Source: Variovorax boronicumulans (GTDB taxonomy: Bacteria > Pseudomonadota > Gammaproteobacteria > Burkholderiales > Burkholderiaceae_C). From it: a stretch of 64,000 bases of DNA. The position numbers and the translations under genes were made by a program. Where the stretch lies: positions 62,001 through 126,000 of the forward strand of contig NZ_JARXVG010000009.1 in assembly GCF_029892485.1 (NCBI RefSeq), in the 5' to 3' direction. Numbering within the stretch: position 1 is the first letter of the stretch; each line of letters begins with the position of its first letter. This document shows, piece by piece, positions 7,011 to 16,663 of the stretch. The notes under the pieces were generated by a model. The model made no database searches. It had not been told where the DNA came from and saw only the letters and a program-made list of their open reading frames with translations.

Positions 7011-9835
7011 GAGTTGGGCGGTAGTTGAGGACGGTGCGCGGCGTCGGGTGCGGCAATCCACGCCTGCAGCGCCGCCACGCGCGGATGCCTGGGCGCGAGG
7101 CCGACGAAGGTCGTGTAGGCCGCAAGTGCCTTGGGGTCGTTGCCGGCCTGCAGGTGCGCATCGCCCAGGTTCAGGTAGGCGAGGGCGCGGCTGCCGTCCA
7201 TGTCGATCGCCTGCTCGAACCAGCGCGCGGCCTCGGTCGGCTTGCCGCGCTTGAAGTACACGAAGCCCAGGTTGTTGGCCGCGAGCGCAAAGCGCGGCTG
7301 CAGCTTCAGCGCCTCGGTGAACGCGGCTTCGGCCTCGTCGTAGCGGCGCTCGCGGTACAACTGCAGGCCGCGGTCATTGGCGCGCTGGGCGGCCACGCGC
7401 GGTGCCAGCGGTGCCGCGGCCGGCATGGTCAGCTTGGCGTCGGTGCCGTCCAGGTTCTTCACCACCACTTCGACGGCAGCGGCCGCGCCGGGCTTGGGCG
7501 CCGCGGCGGCATGAACGGCCTGCTCGTTGGCCTCGTCGATGCGCTTGTTGACCCGGCTGGCGGCGGCATCGAGCTGCACGCTGTCGCCGCTGAGGCCTTC
7601 GCGCTCGACGGGCAGCGCGAACACGAATTCGCCGCCCTCCGAACCCGGCAGGCTGCCGAATGCCGGCGTCTGCCGCGCGATGGCCGAGACCGCAGGCGCC
7701 ACATAGGCCGCGAGCTCGGTGCCGGTGATCACGCCGTCGCCGTTGAGGTCGGCCTTGCCCGACAGCGCCTGCAGCATCGTCCAGGTAAAGACCGAATGGC
7801 CGCCCGGGCCGTCGTCGGCCACCTGCTGGTCGGCGCCGCCGGCGGTGATCATCTGGCGGCCGATGCGGCGCGCGTTGTCGGTCAGGAAGTTCCTGCTGCC
7901 CTGCGGTGCACCGCCGCGCGTGAGGCCCAGGCCCGAGTAGCAGGCGTCCACCATGAACAGCACGTGCTTGGCCGACAGCGCCTCGGCCACCTCCTGCAGC
8001 TGCGGCATCGAGATGGCGTCGGCCGGCAGGTTGTCGAGCGCCGCATCGACCGGGACGATGTAGCCCACGTCGCGTCCGCTCGCGAGCTTGCGGGTGCTGC
8101 CGTGGCCGGCAAAGAACACCAGCACGCGGTCGTCGCGCTTCACGCGCTTGCCGTCGGTCAGCTTCTCGTTGAGCGTGCGCAGGATGTTGGCGCGCGTGGC
8201 CTCGCCGTCGTAGAGCGCCGTGACGTTCTCGGGCTTGAAGCCGAAGCGCGTGACCAGCATCTGCTCCATGGCCTTGGCGTCGAGCACCGCATGGTGCAGG
8301 CCGGGCCACTGGGCGTACTTGTCGATGCCGATCACCAGCGCGTGGCTCTCGCGGTAGAGCGTGTCGCCAGCGGCGGCAACGCCGTCGTCGGGTGGCAGCC
8401 GCTTGGGCGCATTGACGACGAACTTGCCGTCGCGCCAGGTGGCGAAGCGATAGCCGTCTGCCACCAGCTGGTCGAGTACCGTGGGCAGCGCCTGCACGGT
8501 GCGGCCCTGGATGTCGTGGAACAGGATCACGCCGCGCTTGGCCTTGTCGACCTCGGCCAGCACGCGGTCGGCGATCGACTTGGGCACCGGGTCGGCCCAG
8601 TCCATGGAGTCGACGGTCCAGAGCATCGAGCGCAGCTTGAGCGCTTCGACCGTGCTGAGCTTGTCTTCGTTGCGCGCGCCGTAGGGAAAGCGGAACAGCG
8701 TCGATTGCGTGCGGCCGGTAGCGTCGAGCAGCGCCTCGGTTTCGGTGGCCTCGTTGCGAACCGCGTCGTCGCTCATCTTGGCCATCATGCTGTGGCTGAA
8801 GCTGTGGTTGGCCAGCACATGGCCCGCGGCCAGCACGCGCTTTGCCACCGCGCCGTTGGCGCCGAGCTGGGCCTTGCCCTGTGCATCGAGCTTGCCGAGG
8901 TTCTGGCCGAGCTCGAAGAAGATGGCCGGCGCGTCGTAGCGCTTCAATATGTCGAGGATTTCGTCGGTGTGCCTGGCGTGCGGGCCGTCGTCGAAGGTCA
9001 GCACCACGGTTTTCGGGGGCAGCGAGGTACCGAAGATCTCGCGTGCGTCGCCGCCTTCCTTGTCCTTGGCACTGCCCGCGGGCTGGGTGTAGGGAACGAT
9101 GGCGCCGAAGTCCTTGAGGATCTGTTCTCGCGAATACAGGCCCTGGAGCTTGGCCACGTAGTCGGCCCACTTCTCGCGCTTGGGTTCGATGCCGCGTTGC
9201 GCGAAGCGGCCGAACACGTCCTTGAGTTCGCGGTCGTAGGCCTGCTCGATTTCGGCAAGCACGGCCAGATCTTCGCTCGCGCGGCGGCCCAGCTTGAGCC
9301 CGGACAGCGACTGCGCCCGGCCATAGCGCGTGCTCAATTCGCCGAGGAATTCCTTGAACGCGAGGCGGTCGGCGTCGAACCAGCTCGGCTCGCTTTCGAT
9401 GCGGTCCAGGAGCGCATTCAAGGCCGGCACCGTGGCAGGGTCGGTGGCCTCGCCGGCCTGGGCGATCAGCGCGCGCTGGCGCTCCTGCATGTCATGAAAC
9501 AGCAACTGCCCGACCGCGCTGACGGCGCGCTTCTCGGCGGCGCCGAGTGCGCGCTCGCCGGTCATCAGCACGATCATCTGCCGGTGCGCAGCGAGCAGGG
9601 CGTCGGCACGCTCCTGCAACGCGGCCGGGATGCCGACCGGTGCCGCGACTGCGGACGCAGCGGGCGCCGAGGCTGCCGCGGCGGGTGCAGAGGCTGCCGC
9701 AGCGGGGGGCGCAGCAGCTTCTGCGGGCGCCGCCACGCTCGCCGAGTCCGGTTGGCATGCTGCGAGCCCGAGCACCAGCGCTGCAACGGCGAAACCATGG
9801 CTTGCGCTTCGCCATCGCGCGAGATTCACATGCAT
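7007..9835 (-). CDS. Polysaccharide deacetylase - caspase-like peptidase - TPR lipoprotein fusion
   Basis: This 942-residue envelope protein combines parts rarely found in one chain. A lipobox (LGLAAC, Cys27) and an Ala/Pro-rich linker (to about 65) precede a helical region (to about 265). A polysaccharide deacetylase domain (about 275-470) has FDDGP (282-285), NHSFSH (His344, His348), FRFPYG, DSMDW and LFHD (440-441), all catalytic motifs intact. A C14 caspase-like domain (about 495-745) has HALVIGIDKY, FFAGHGS (His578) and MVDACYSG (Cys632), the expected His-Cys dyad, plus an EF-hand-like loop DLNGDGVITGTE (696-707). Tetratricopeptide repeats fill 815-925. Start ATG 9835 is chosen because it begins just after the upstream stop. 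It sits within the uracil/nucleobase operon. Function unknown. Confidence 0.85.
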   Translation of the reverse strand: MHVNLARWRSASHGFAVAALVLGLAACQPDSASVAAPAEAAAPPAAAASAPAAAASAPAASAVAAPVGIPAALQERADALLAAHRQMIVLMTGERALGAAEKRAVSAVGQLLFHDMQERQRALIAQAGEATDPATVPALNALLDRIESEPSWFDADRLAFKEFLGELSTRYGRAQSLSGLKLGRRASEDLAVLAEIEQAYDRELKDVFGRFAQRGIEPKREKWADYVAKLQGLYSREQILKDFGAIVPYTQPAGSAKDKEGGDAREIFGTSLPPKTVVLTFDDGPHARHTDEILDILKRYDAPAIFFELGQNLGKLDAQGKAQLGANGAVAKRVLAAGHVLANHSFSHSMMAKMSDDAVRNEATETEALLDATGRTQSTLFRFPYGARNEDKLSTVEALKLRSMLWTVDSMDWADPVPKSIADRVLAEVDKAKRGVILFHDIQGRTVQALPTVLDQLVADGYRFATWRDGKFVVNAPKRLPPDDGVAAAGDTLYRESHALVIGIDKYAQWPGLHHAVLDAKAMEQMLVTRFGFKPENVTALYDGEATRANILRTLNEKLTDGKRVKRDDRVLVFFAGHGSTRKLASGRDVGYIVPVDAALDNLPADAISMPQLQEVAEALSAKHVLFMVDACYSGLGLTRGGAPQGSRNFLTDNARRIGRQMITAGGADQQVADDGPGGHSVFTWTMLQALSGKADLNGDGVITGTELAAYVAPAVSAIARQTPAFGSLPGSEGGEFVFALPVEREGLSGDSVQLDAAASRVNKRIDEANEQAVHAAAAPKPGAAAAVEVVVKNLDGTDAKLTMPAAAPLAPRVAAQRANDRGLQLYRERRYDEAEAAFTEALKLQPRFALAANNLGFVYFKRGKPTEAARWFEQAIDMDGSRALAYLNLGDAHLQAGNDPKALAAYTTFVGLAPRHPRVAALQAWIAAPDAAHRPQLPPNS

Positions 9836-9845
9836 CCGGGGTTGC

Positions 9846-10847
9846 CTACTTCGCGGTGGATTTGGGCTGGCCGTCATCCACCTTCACGGTGAACTTGCCC
9901 GAGAGAATGTCGGCCTGCCTGGCCTTCACCTTCGCGACGATGTCGGCCGGCACCTTCTTCTCGAACGTGCCGAGCGGCGCGAGCTCCGAGCCCTTGTGCT
10001 TCATCTGCGAATAGACGCCGTAGTCTTCCGCCGCGAACTTGCCTTCCTTCACGAGCTTGATCGCGCGGTCGGCCGAAGGCTCGAAGTTCCACAGGGCCGA
10101 GGCGACCACCGTGTCGGGGTACTGGCTCTGCGTGTCGATCACGTTGCCGATGGCGAGCTTGCCCTTTTCCTTGGCCGCATCCGAGACGCCGAAGCGCTCG
10201 GCGTACATCACGTCTGCGCCCTTGTCGATCATCGCGAAGGCCGCTTCCTTGGCCTTGGGCGGATCGAACCAGCTGTTGATGAAGCTCACGCTGAACTCGA
10301 CCTTCGGGTTCGTTTCCTTCGCGCCGGCCATGAATGCGTTCATCAGACGGTTGACCTCGGGAATCGGGAAGCCGCCGACCATGCCGATGCGGTTGCTCTT
10401 GGTCATTCCACCGGCCACCATGCCGCTCAGGTAAGCCGGCTCCTGGATGTAGTTGTCGAACACGCTGAAGTTGGGCGCCTGGGGCTTGAGCGACGAGCCC
10501 ATCAGGAAGGCGACCTTGGGAAAATCCTTCGCGACCTTGCGCGCTGCCGCTTCCACGCCGAACACCTCGCCCAGGATCAACTGGTTGCCGCCCGTGGCGT
10601 ACTCGCGCATCACGCGTTCGTAGTCGGCGTTGCTCACGTTCTCGGTGGCCTTGTATTCGATCTCGCCGCGCGCCTCGGCGGCCTTGAGCGCCTTGTGGAT
10701 GCGACCCACCCATTGCTGTTCGAAGGGCACGGTGTACACCGCCGCCACCTTGAGCTTGGCCTGCGCAAGCGCGATGCCCGGCGCGCCGGCCGCAAGTGCT
10801 GCGGCGATGGCGACGGAACGAATGATCAACTGACGGCGTGCTGTCAC
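9846..10847 (-). CDS. BMP family ABC transporter substrate-binding protein
   Basis: Periplasmic binding protein of the BMP/PnrA (Med) family, 333 residues, which delivers nucleosides or nucleobases to the permease pair encoded downstream. It has a Sec signal (ALAAGAPGIALAQA) without a lipobox. It carries the family's KVAAVYTVPFEQQWVGRI opening, the EPAYLSGMVAGGMTKSNRIG loop and the VDVMYAE-like segment ADVMYAERFGVSDAA. The start is GTG 10847 after a GAGGAG Shine-Dalgarno at good spacing. It lies between upp and the deacetylase-caspase gene. Uracil or a related base is the likely ligand from the neighbouring catabolic genes, but the sequence alone does not show it. Confidence 0.9.
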   Translation of the reverse strand: MTARRQLIIRSVAIAAALAAGAPGIALAQAKLKVAAVYTVPFEQQWVGRIHKALKAAEARGEIEYKATENVSNADYERVMREYATGGNQLILGEVFGVEAAARKVAKDFPKVAFLMGSSLKPQAPNFSVFDNYIQEPAYLSGMVAGGMTKSNRIGMVGGFPIPEVNRLMNAFMAGAKETNPKVEFSVSFINSWFDPPKAKEAAFAMIDKGADVMYAERFGVSDAAKEKGKLAIGNVIDTQSQYPDTVVASALWNFEPSADRAIKLVKEGKFAAEDYGVYSQMKHKGSELAPLGTFEKKVPADIVAKVKARQADILSGKFTVKVDDGQPKSTAK

Positions 10848-10919
10848 GGTGCTTCTCCTCGAGGTATGGAAATCTTCTTGTCGCTGCCCGAGGGTCAGCG
10901 TGTGCTGGCCGCCGGGGCC

Positions 10920-11549
<630 letters not shown>

Positions 11550-11588
11550 TGGAATTTTTTCTGGCGTTGCCGAAGTGAACCCGGGAGT

Positions 11589-12973
11589 CTAAAAGACGGT
11601 GCCGTCGCTCTCGATCAGAAGTGGTGGCGCTCCATCACGCAAGCGTTGTGCCAGCGCCCGCCCCGCCGCCCAGGTACCGCCTTCGAGCACGCAGGCCAGG
11701 GGCAGCTCTTCCTCGGTGCGGTCGAGCACCTTGCGCACGCGTGGCGCCACCTCGTCGAGCAGCGCCACGGTGAGCGCACGCCATTCGACGATGAACTCGT
11801 CACCGGCCTTCCAGCGGCGGGTGAGGAAGGCGGCATCTTTCGGCACGATCACGCCGCTGTCGATCAAGAGGCCGCCGTTGCGGTACTCGGGCAGGGCGGT
11901 GAGCGCGTCGAGGTGGCGCACCTTCACGCCGGCCCATTCGAAGGGTTCGAGCAGCGAGTAGGTGAGCCACTGCGATAGCTTGTGAAAGGGCATCCAGCCG
12001 TTGGTGAGACCGGGACCGCGTACCGCGCTGTGGCGCCAGCAGTCGCCCAAGGCCAGCGCGGGGTCGCCCGAGCCGATGCCGCCAGCGTTGTCGCTGCCGT
12101 CGATGGCGATGCTGTCCACCGCATTGGCCGAGGGCCAGATGCGCGAGAGCGTCTCCAGCAGCAGCGAGAGGATCTGGTGCGCGGTGATCTCCGCCGTGGG
12201 CGGCGCGGCCGGGCCCAAGGGGCCGATCAGCGCATCGAACAGGCCGCCCGGCCGGCCGTCGTCGCCGAAGTATTCGGGCTGCTCTGTCATCGCCTCGCCG
12301 AGCCGGCGCAGCAGCGTGGCGCGGCCTGAAAGGCCCACCAGCGGATTGACGTCGCTGACCTGGAAGGCGTCGCCGAGCCGGTCGGTCACCAGTCCCTTGA
12401 GCCCGGCCGCGTCGACCTGCAGCGGATGGTCGGGGTTGGACGAGAAGAGTCCGCTCGTGAAGGCATGGAAGCTCGCAATGCCCAGGCCTTCCGAACGCGT
12501 GTAGCGCTCGCCGGTGGCCGGCTCGGTGTAGTGCCAATCGGGGCCGGCGCCAGCGTCGAGGAGCACGCTCACCAATACAAGGTCGATGTGCGCGCGGGCG
12601 CGCTGCCGGGCGTCGATGCCTTTGCCGAGCAGCTGATCGAGTTGCTTCAGGCGATCGACGCCGCCGGCCTCGAAGTGGCGCCAGCGGCTGTGGTACGGGA
12701 TCGTGTCCCACGGATAGCGCTCGCGCGTGACCTCGGCCACCGTGCGCGCCGCATCTTCGAGCGCGTCGTCGCTGCCGATGCGGAACCACTGCGATTCGCC
12801 GCGGCGCGCGCGCGCCAGCAGGGCAGCCGCACGTTCGCGGATGGCGGCGGTGGTGCGCAGCAGCGAGGCTGCGGCGGCCGGGTGGGCCGTGTCCACGGCG
12901 AATTCGATGGATGGGTCGACGGCGGTGGCACCGCCCGGCGTCCTGGAAAGCTTGTCGTCGTTGTTGCTGCTGC

Positions 12974-12977
<4 letters not shown>
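11589..12977 (-). CDS. urc4: DUF1688 (URC4/URG3-type) uracil catabolism protein
   Basis: This 462-residue cytoplasmic protein matches the DUF1688 family from recall: the N-terminal AAIRERAAALLARARRGESQWF, RYPWDTIPYHSRWRHFEAGG, and the central ASFHAFTSGLFSSNP and GDCWRHSA stretches. Family members include yeast URC4, required to use uracil as nitrogen source by the URC route. The catalytic step is not settled in my knowledge. The ATG at 12977 overlaps the stop of the GTP cyclohydrolase II-like gene (12974-12976), and upp follows 39 bases downstream, so the three URC-type genes are contiguous. Only context and family assign the function. Confidence 0.83.
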
Positions 12978-14301
<1,324 letters not shown>

Positions 14302-14305
<4 letters not shown>

Positions 14306-14330
14306 TGCAGGCCCTCAAAAAATGCAATGT
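14302..14330. promoter_or_regulatory. Inverted repeat overlapping the urc1 -10 element and start codon
   Basis: Perfect 8-base arms ACATTGCA (14302-14309) and TGCAATGT (14323-14330) are separated by 13 bases. The right arm overlaps the proposed -10, the left arm overlaps the start codon, and the Shine-Dalgarno lies between. Arm centres are 21 bases apart, about two helical turns, as expected for a dimeric repressor site. Confidence 0.5.
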
Positions 14331-14354
14331 ACCGATCACGCGTGCGGCTGGCAA
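14326..14354 (-). promoter_or_regulatory. Candidate sigma-70 promoter of the uracil operon
   Basis: On the minus strand TTGCCA (14354-14349) and TACATT (14331-14326) are separated by exactly 17 bases, a good -35/-10 pair. The predicted transcription start, near 14319, leaves a short leader with GAGGG before the ATG at 14305. Confidence 0.5.
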
Positions 14355-14399
14355 GCCGGGGCGGACCATGCCCCGCGTTCGTCGAACGGCGCGTGGTGC

Positions 14400-14867
14400 T
14401 CAGGCCGGCGAGGAGCGCAGGCCGTAGGTCTTGCCGCCGACGAACAGGTATTCGGCGCGCAGCACGGCCTCGCCTTTCTCGCCGGTGAAGGTGAAGCCGA
14501 GCACACCCACCTGGGTGCCTGGCTTGATCTCTTCGACGCCCCAGGCCTGCAGGCGCGTGAGGGGCGCGAGCTCGACCTGCCATTTACGGTCGCGCCGTGT
14601 CGGCAGTTGCGCCTTGGCCAGGAGCGCCGGGCCGTCGACCGATGTGGTCTGTCTGGGCAACGCGCGTTGCTTCAGGTCGGCGGGCAGCGTCGGGTTGTCG
14701 GGCAGCTCGAGCTCCAGTTCGCCGTGCGGGTTGCGCCACAGGACCTTGGTCGCGCGTCCCTCCAGGTACAGCGGGCGTTCCTGGTCGAAGCTGCTCCATC
14801 CATGGTGGGCCCAGGCGGGCAATGCGAGGCTCGTCGAGGCGGCAACGAAAAGGCGTCTTTGCATCAT
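14400..14867 (-). CDS. DUF6152-like periplasmic protein
   Basis: A 155-residue exported protein with a Sec/Tat-like leader (RRLFVAASTSLALPAWA) and a mature N-terminus beginning HHGWSSFDQERPLYLEG. The HHGW.SFD start followed by ATKVLWRNPHGELELEL is the pattern I associate with DUF6152 proteins, whose function is unknown. The His-rich mature N-terminus could bind metal. The gene lies 25 bases after the small membrane protein gene 14893-15312 and is probably co-transcribed with it. Family assignment is from recall; metal binding is speculation. Confidence 0.7.
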   Translation of the reverse strand: MMQRRLFVAASTSLALPAWAHHGWSSFDQERPLYLEGRATKVLWRNPHGELELELPDNPTLPADLKQRALPRQTTSVDGPALLAKAQLPTRRDRKWQVELAPLTRLQAWGVEEIKPGTQVGVLGFTFTGEKGEAVLRAEYLFVGGKTYGLRSSPA

Positions 14868-14892
14868 CCCGGTCTCCTTCGGTTCAGAAAGT

Positions 14893-15312
14893 TCAGAGGT
14901 AAGCGATCCAGCGCCCGCAGATGATGACAGCGAGCCAAAACCCCAAGGAGAGAAGGCATTGCATCCTGGCGAACCGGTCCAGGGCCGCGACGCCGCTGCG
15001 AAAGTGAAAGAGCGCCGCGTTGGCGCCGGCCAGCGCGATCAGGAGCATCTTGATGCGAAAGGCGGTGTTGGCCAGCAGTTCGTCGGGCTGGCCGGAGAAC
15101 ATCGTGAGCCCGGTGACCGCGCATAGGCCGAAGCCGGCCAGGGCGGGACGCAGCGTCATGCGTGCCAGCATCGGCGCGGGCAGCTCGCGGCCCATGCCCA
15201 GGGCGCGCAGCGCGAACACAAAAAGCCCGCCGAACAGCAGCGCGATGCCGACGATGTGCGCCACCTCCAGCGCCGGATAGGCCCAAGGGTGGGAGACGAG
15301 TCCGCTGAACAT
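14893..15312 (-). CDS. Small four-helix membrane protein
   Basis: A 139-residue inner-membrane protein with four hydrophobic segments (about 13-33, 52-70, 84-103 and 118-136). It contains HIVGIALLFGG in the first helix and a strongly basic turn (RALGMGRELP). It resembles the small DUF6644/CopD-like membrane proteins found beside DUF6152 genes, an assignment I hold loosely. It is divergent from the ECF sigma factor gene, with 112-145 bases between depending on the sigma start. Its coupling to the downstream periplasmic protein suggests a two-component membrane/periplasm unit. No function can be given. Confidence 0.65.
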   Translation of the reverse strand: MFSGLVSHPWAYPALEVAHIVGIALLFGGLFVFALRALGMGRELPAPMLARMTLRPALAGFGLCAVTGLTMFSGQPDELLANTAFRIKMLLIALAGANAALFHFRSGVAALDRFARMQCLLSLGFWLAVIICGRWIAYL

Positions 15313-15408
15313 CGGCGCAGCTTAGCCCAAGGTACGGGCGAAGGGATTGCGGGCGCACGCACCTTCCGTGGCACGGCACAATCCAACGCACTATTTTTCG
15401 ACCCGGCT

Positions 15409-15434
15409 GTAACCAGCCAGCCCGATGGCACGAA
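15409..15434 (+). promoter_or_regulatory. SigF-type ECF promoter (GTAACC-N16-CGAA)
   Basis: GTAACC at 15409-15414 and CGAA at 15431-15434 are separated by exactly 16 bases. As I recall it, this is the spacing and sequence of promoters recognised by Caulobacter SigF, the ECF factor controlled by NrsF. It lies just upstream of a sigma/NrsF pair of that class, so autoregulation is likely. Transcription would begin near 15440. Confidence 0.6.
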
Positions 15435-15457
15435 CCCCTATAAGCAGCAGGATGCAG

Positions 15458-16015
15458 ATGGGCGACGCGGAAGCGGCGCTGCGGAGCCTGTTCCTTCGGG
15501 GCCTCGATGGCGATGCGAACGCCTACCGCGAATTCCTGCAGAAACTCAGCGCGCACCTGCGCGCCTTTCTGGGCAAGCGCCTCTTTGGCTGGCCCGATGA
15601 AGTGGAAGACCTTGTCCAGGAATGCCTGCTCGCCATGCACAACCAGCGCCACACCTACCAGAGCGACCAGCCGCTGACGGCCTGGGTGCATGCGATTGCG
15701 CGCTACAAGATGATCGACCTCCTGCGCGCCAAGTCGGTCCGCGAAGACCTGCATGACCCGCTGGACGACGACCTCGCGGTGTTCGCCGATTCGGCCACCG
15801 AGGCCAGCGACGCAAGGCGCGACCTGGGCGGCCTGCTCCAGACGCTGCCCGAGCGCCAGCGCCTGCCGATCGTGCACGTGAAGATCGAAGGTCTCTCGGT
15901 GGCCGAAACCGCGAGCCTGACGGGCATGTCGGAGTCGGCGGTGAAGGTCGGCATCCACCGCGGGCTCAAGGCGCTGGCTGCGCGCTTCGGCCACGACTGG
16001 AGTGCCTCAGCATGA
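15458..16015 (+). CDS. ECF RNA polymerase sigma factor (NrsF-associated class)
   Basis: Alternative sigma factor, 185 residues from the chosen start. Region 2 has DEVEDLVQECLLAMHNQRHTYQSD and WVHAIARYKMIDLLR; region 4 has LPERQRLPIVHVKIEGLSVAETA and SESAVKVGIHRGLKAL, the helix-turn-helix that reads the -35. The frame is open from ATG 15425, but the GTAACC-N16-CGAA promoter puts the transcript start downstream of that codon. ATG 15458 has AGGA five bases upstream and is preferred; 15452 is possible. The stop overlaps the anti-sigma start (ATGA). Caulobacter SigF answers heavy metal or oxidative stress; the signal here is unknown. Confidence 0.9.
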   Translation: MGDAEAALRSLFLRGLDGDANAYREFLQKLSAHLRAFLGKRLFGWPDEVEDLVQECLLAMHNQRHTYQSDQPLTAWVHAIARYKMIDLLRAKSVREDLHDPLDDDLAVFADSATEASDARRDLGGLLQTLPERQRLPIVHVKIEGLSVAETASLTGMSESAVKVGIHRGLKALAARFGHDWSASA

Positions 16016-16653
16016 AGACCGACGATCTGGTCGCGATGCTGGCGAACGGCCCTGTGGCTGCGTCGCGCCATACGACGAGCCGGCGGCTCTGGCTGGCGAT
16101 GCTGGTCGGCGTGCCGCTGTCGTTCGCCATCCTGTTCGCCGAGTACGGGCTGCGGCGCGACCTGGTGCAGGCCATGTTCTGGCCGATGTTCTGGGTCAAG
16201 GTGTTGTTTCCGCTGTGCATCGCCGCTGCCGGCTTCCTGATGGTGCAGCGGCTCGCGCGACCGGGCGTCGCGGTGCGGCGTGCATGGGCCGGCGCGGTGC
16301 TGCCGGTGCTCGGGGTCTGGGCGTTGGCCGTCGTTGCCTGGTTCAACATGCCGGCCGAGGACCAGATACCGTCGCTCATGGGGCAGTCGTGGCGCATCTG
16401 CGCGCTCAGCATCGGGCTGATGGCGCTGCCGGTTTTTGCGGCCACGCTGGTGGCGCTCAAGGGACTCGCGCCCACGCGGCCTGCGCTGGCGGGCGCCGCG
16501 GCGGGTGCGCTCGCGGGCGGTGTCGGCGCTGCGGTCTATGCGCTGCACTGCATGGAGCTCACCGCGCCGTTCCTGGCGGTCTGGTACGTGAGCGGGATCG
16601 CCGTGCCGGTGCTGGTGGGCGCCGCGCTGGGGCCGCGGCTGCTGCGCTGGTAG
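16012..16653 (+). CDS. nrsF: NrsF-family (DUF1109) anti-sigma factor
   Basis: A 213-residue inner-membrane protein with six hydrophobic segments, translationally coupled to the ECF sigma gene. The short N-terminal cytoplasmic part (MKTDDLVAMLANG) is the usual NrsF sigma-binding region. Cysteines occur at residues 69, 130 and 180. Two conserved cysteines at nearly the last two positions are reported, from my recall, as needed for stress sensing by Caulobacter NrsF. It should hold the sigma factor at the membrane until a thiol-reactive or metal stress modifies it. Confidence 0.86.
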   Translation: MKTDDLVAMLANGPVAASRHTTSRRLWLAMLVGVPLSFAILFAEYGLRRDLVQAMFWPMFWVKVLFPLCIAAAGFLMVQRLARPGVAVRRAWAGAVLPVLGVWALAVVAWFNMPAEDQIPSLMGQSWRICALSIGLMALPVFAATLVALKGLAPTRPALAGAAAGALAGGVGAAVYALHCMELTAPFLAVWYVSGIAVPVLVGAALGPRLLRW

Positions 16654-16663
16654 GCGCTGCGCT

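Noticed and set aside
7025..9892. 955-residue open frame on the plus strand
   Set aside because: It is an exact antisense shadow of the deacetylase-caspase gene, with His/Arg/Val-rich composition and no recognisable domain; the minus frame has all catalytic motifs.
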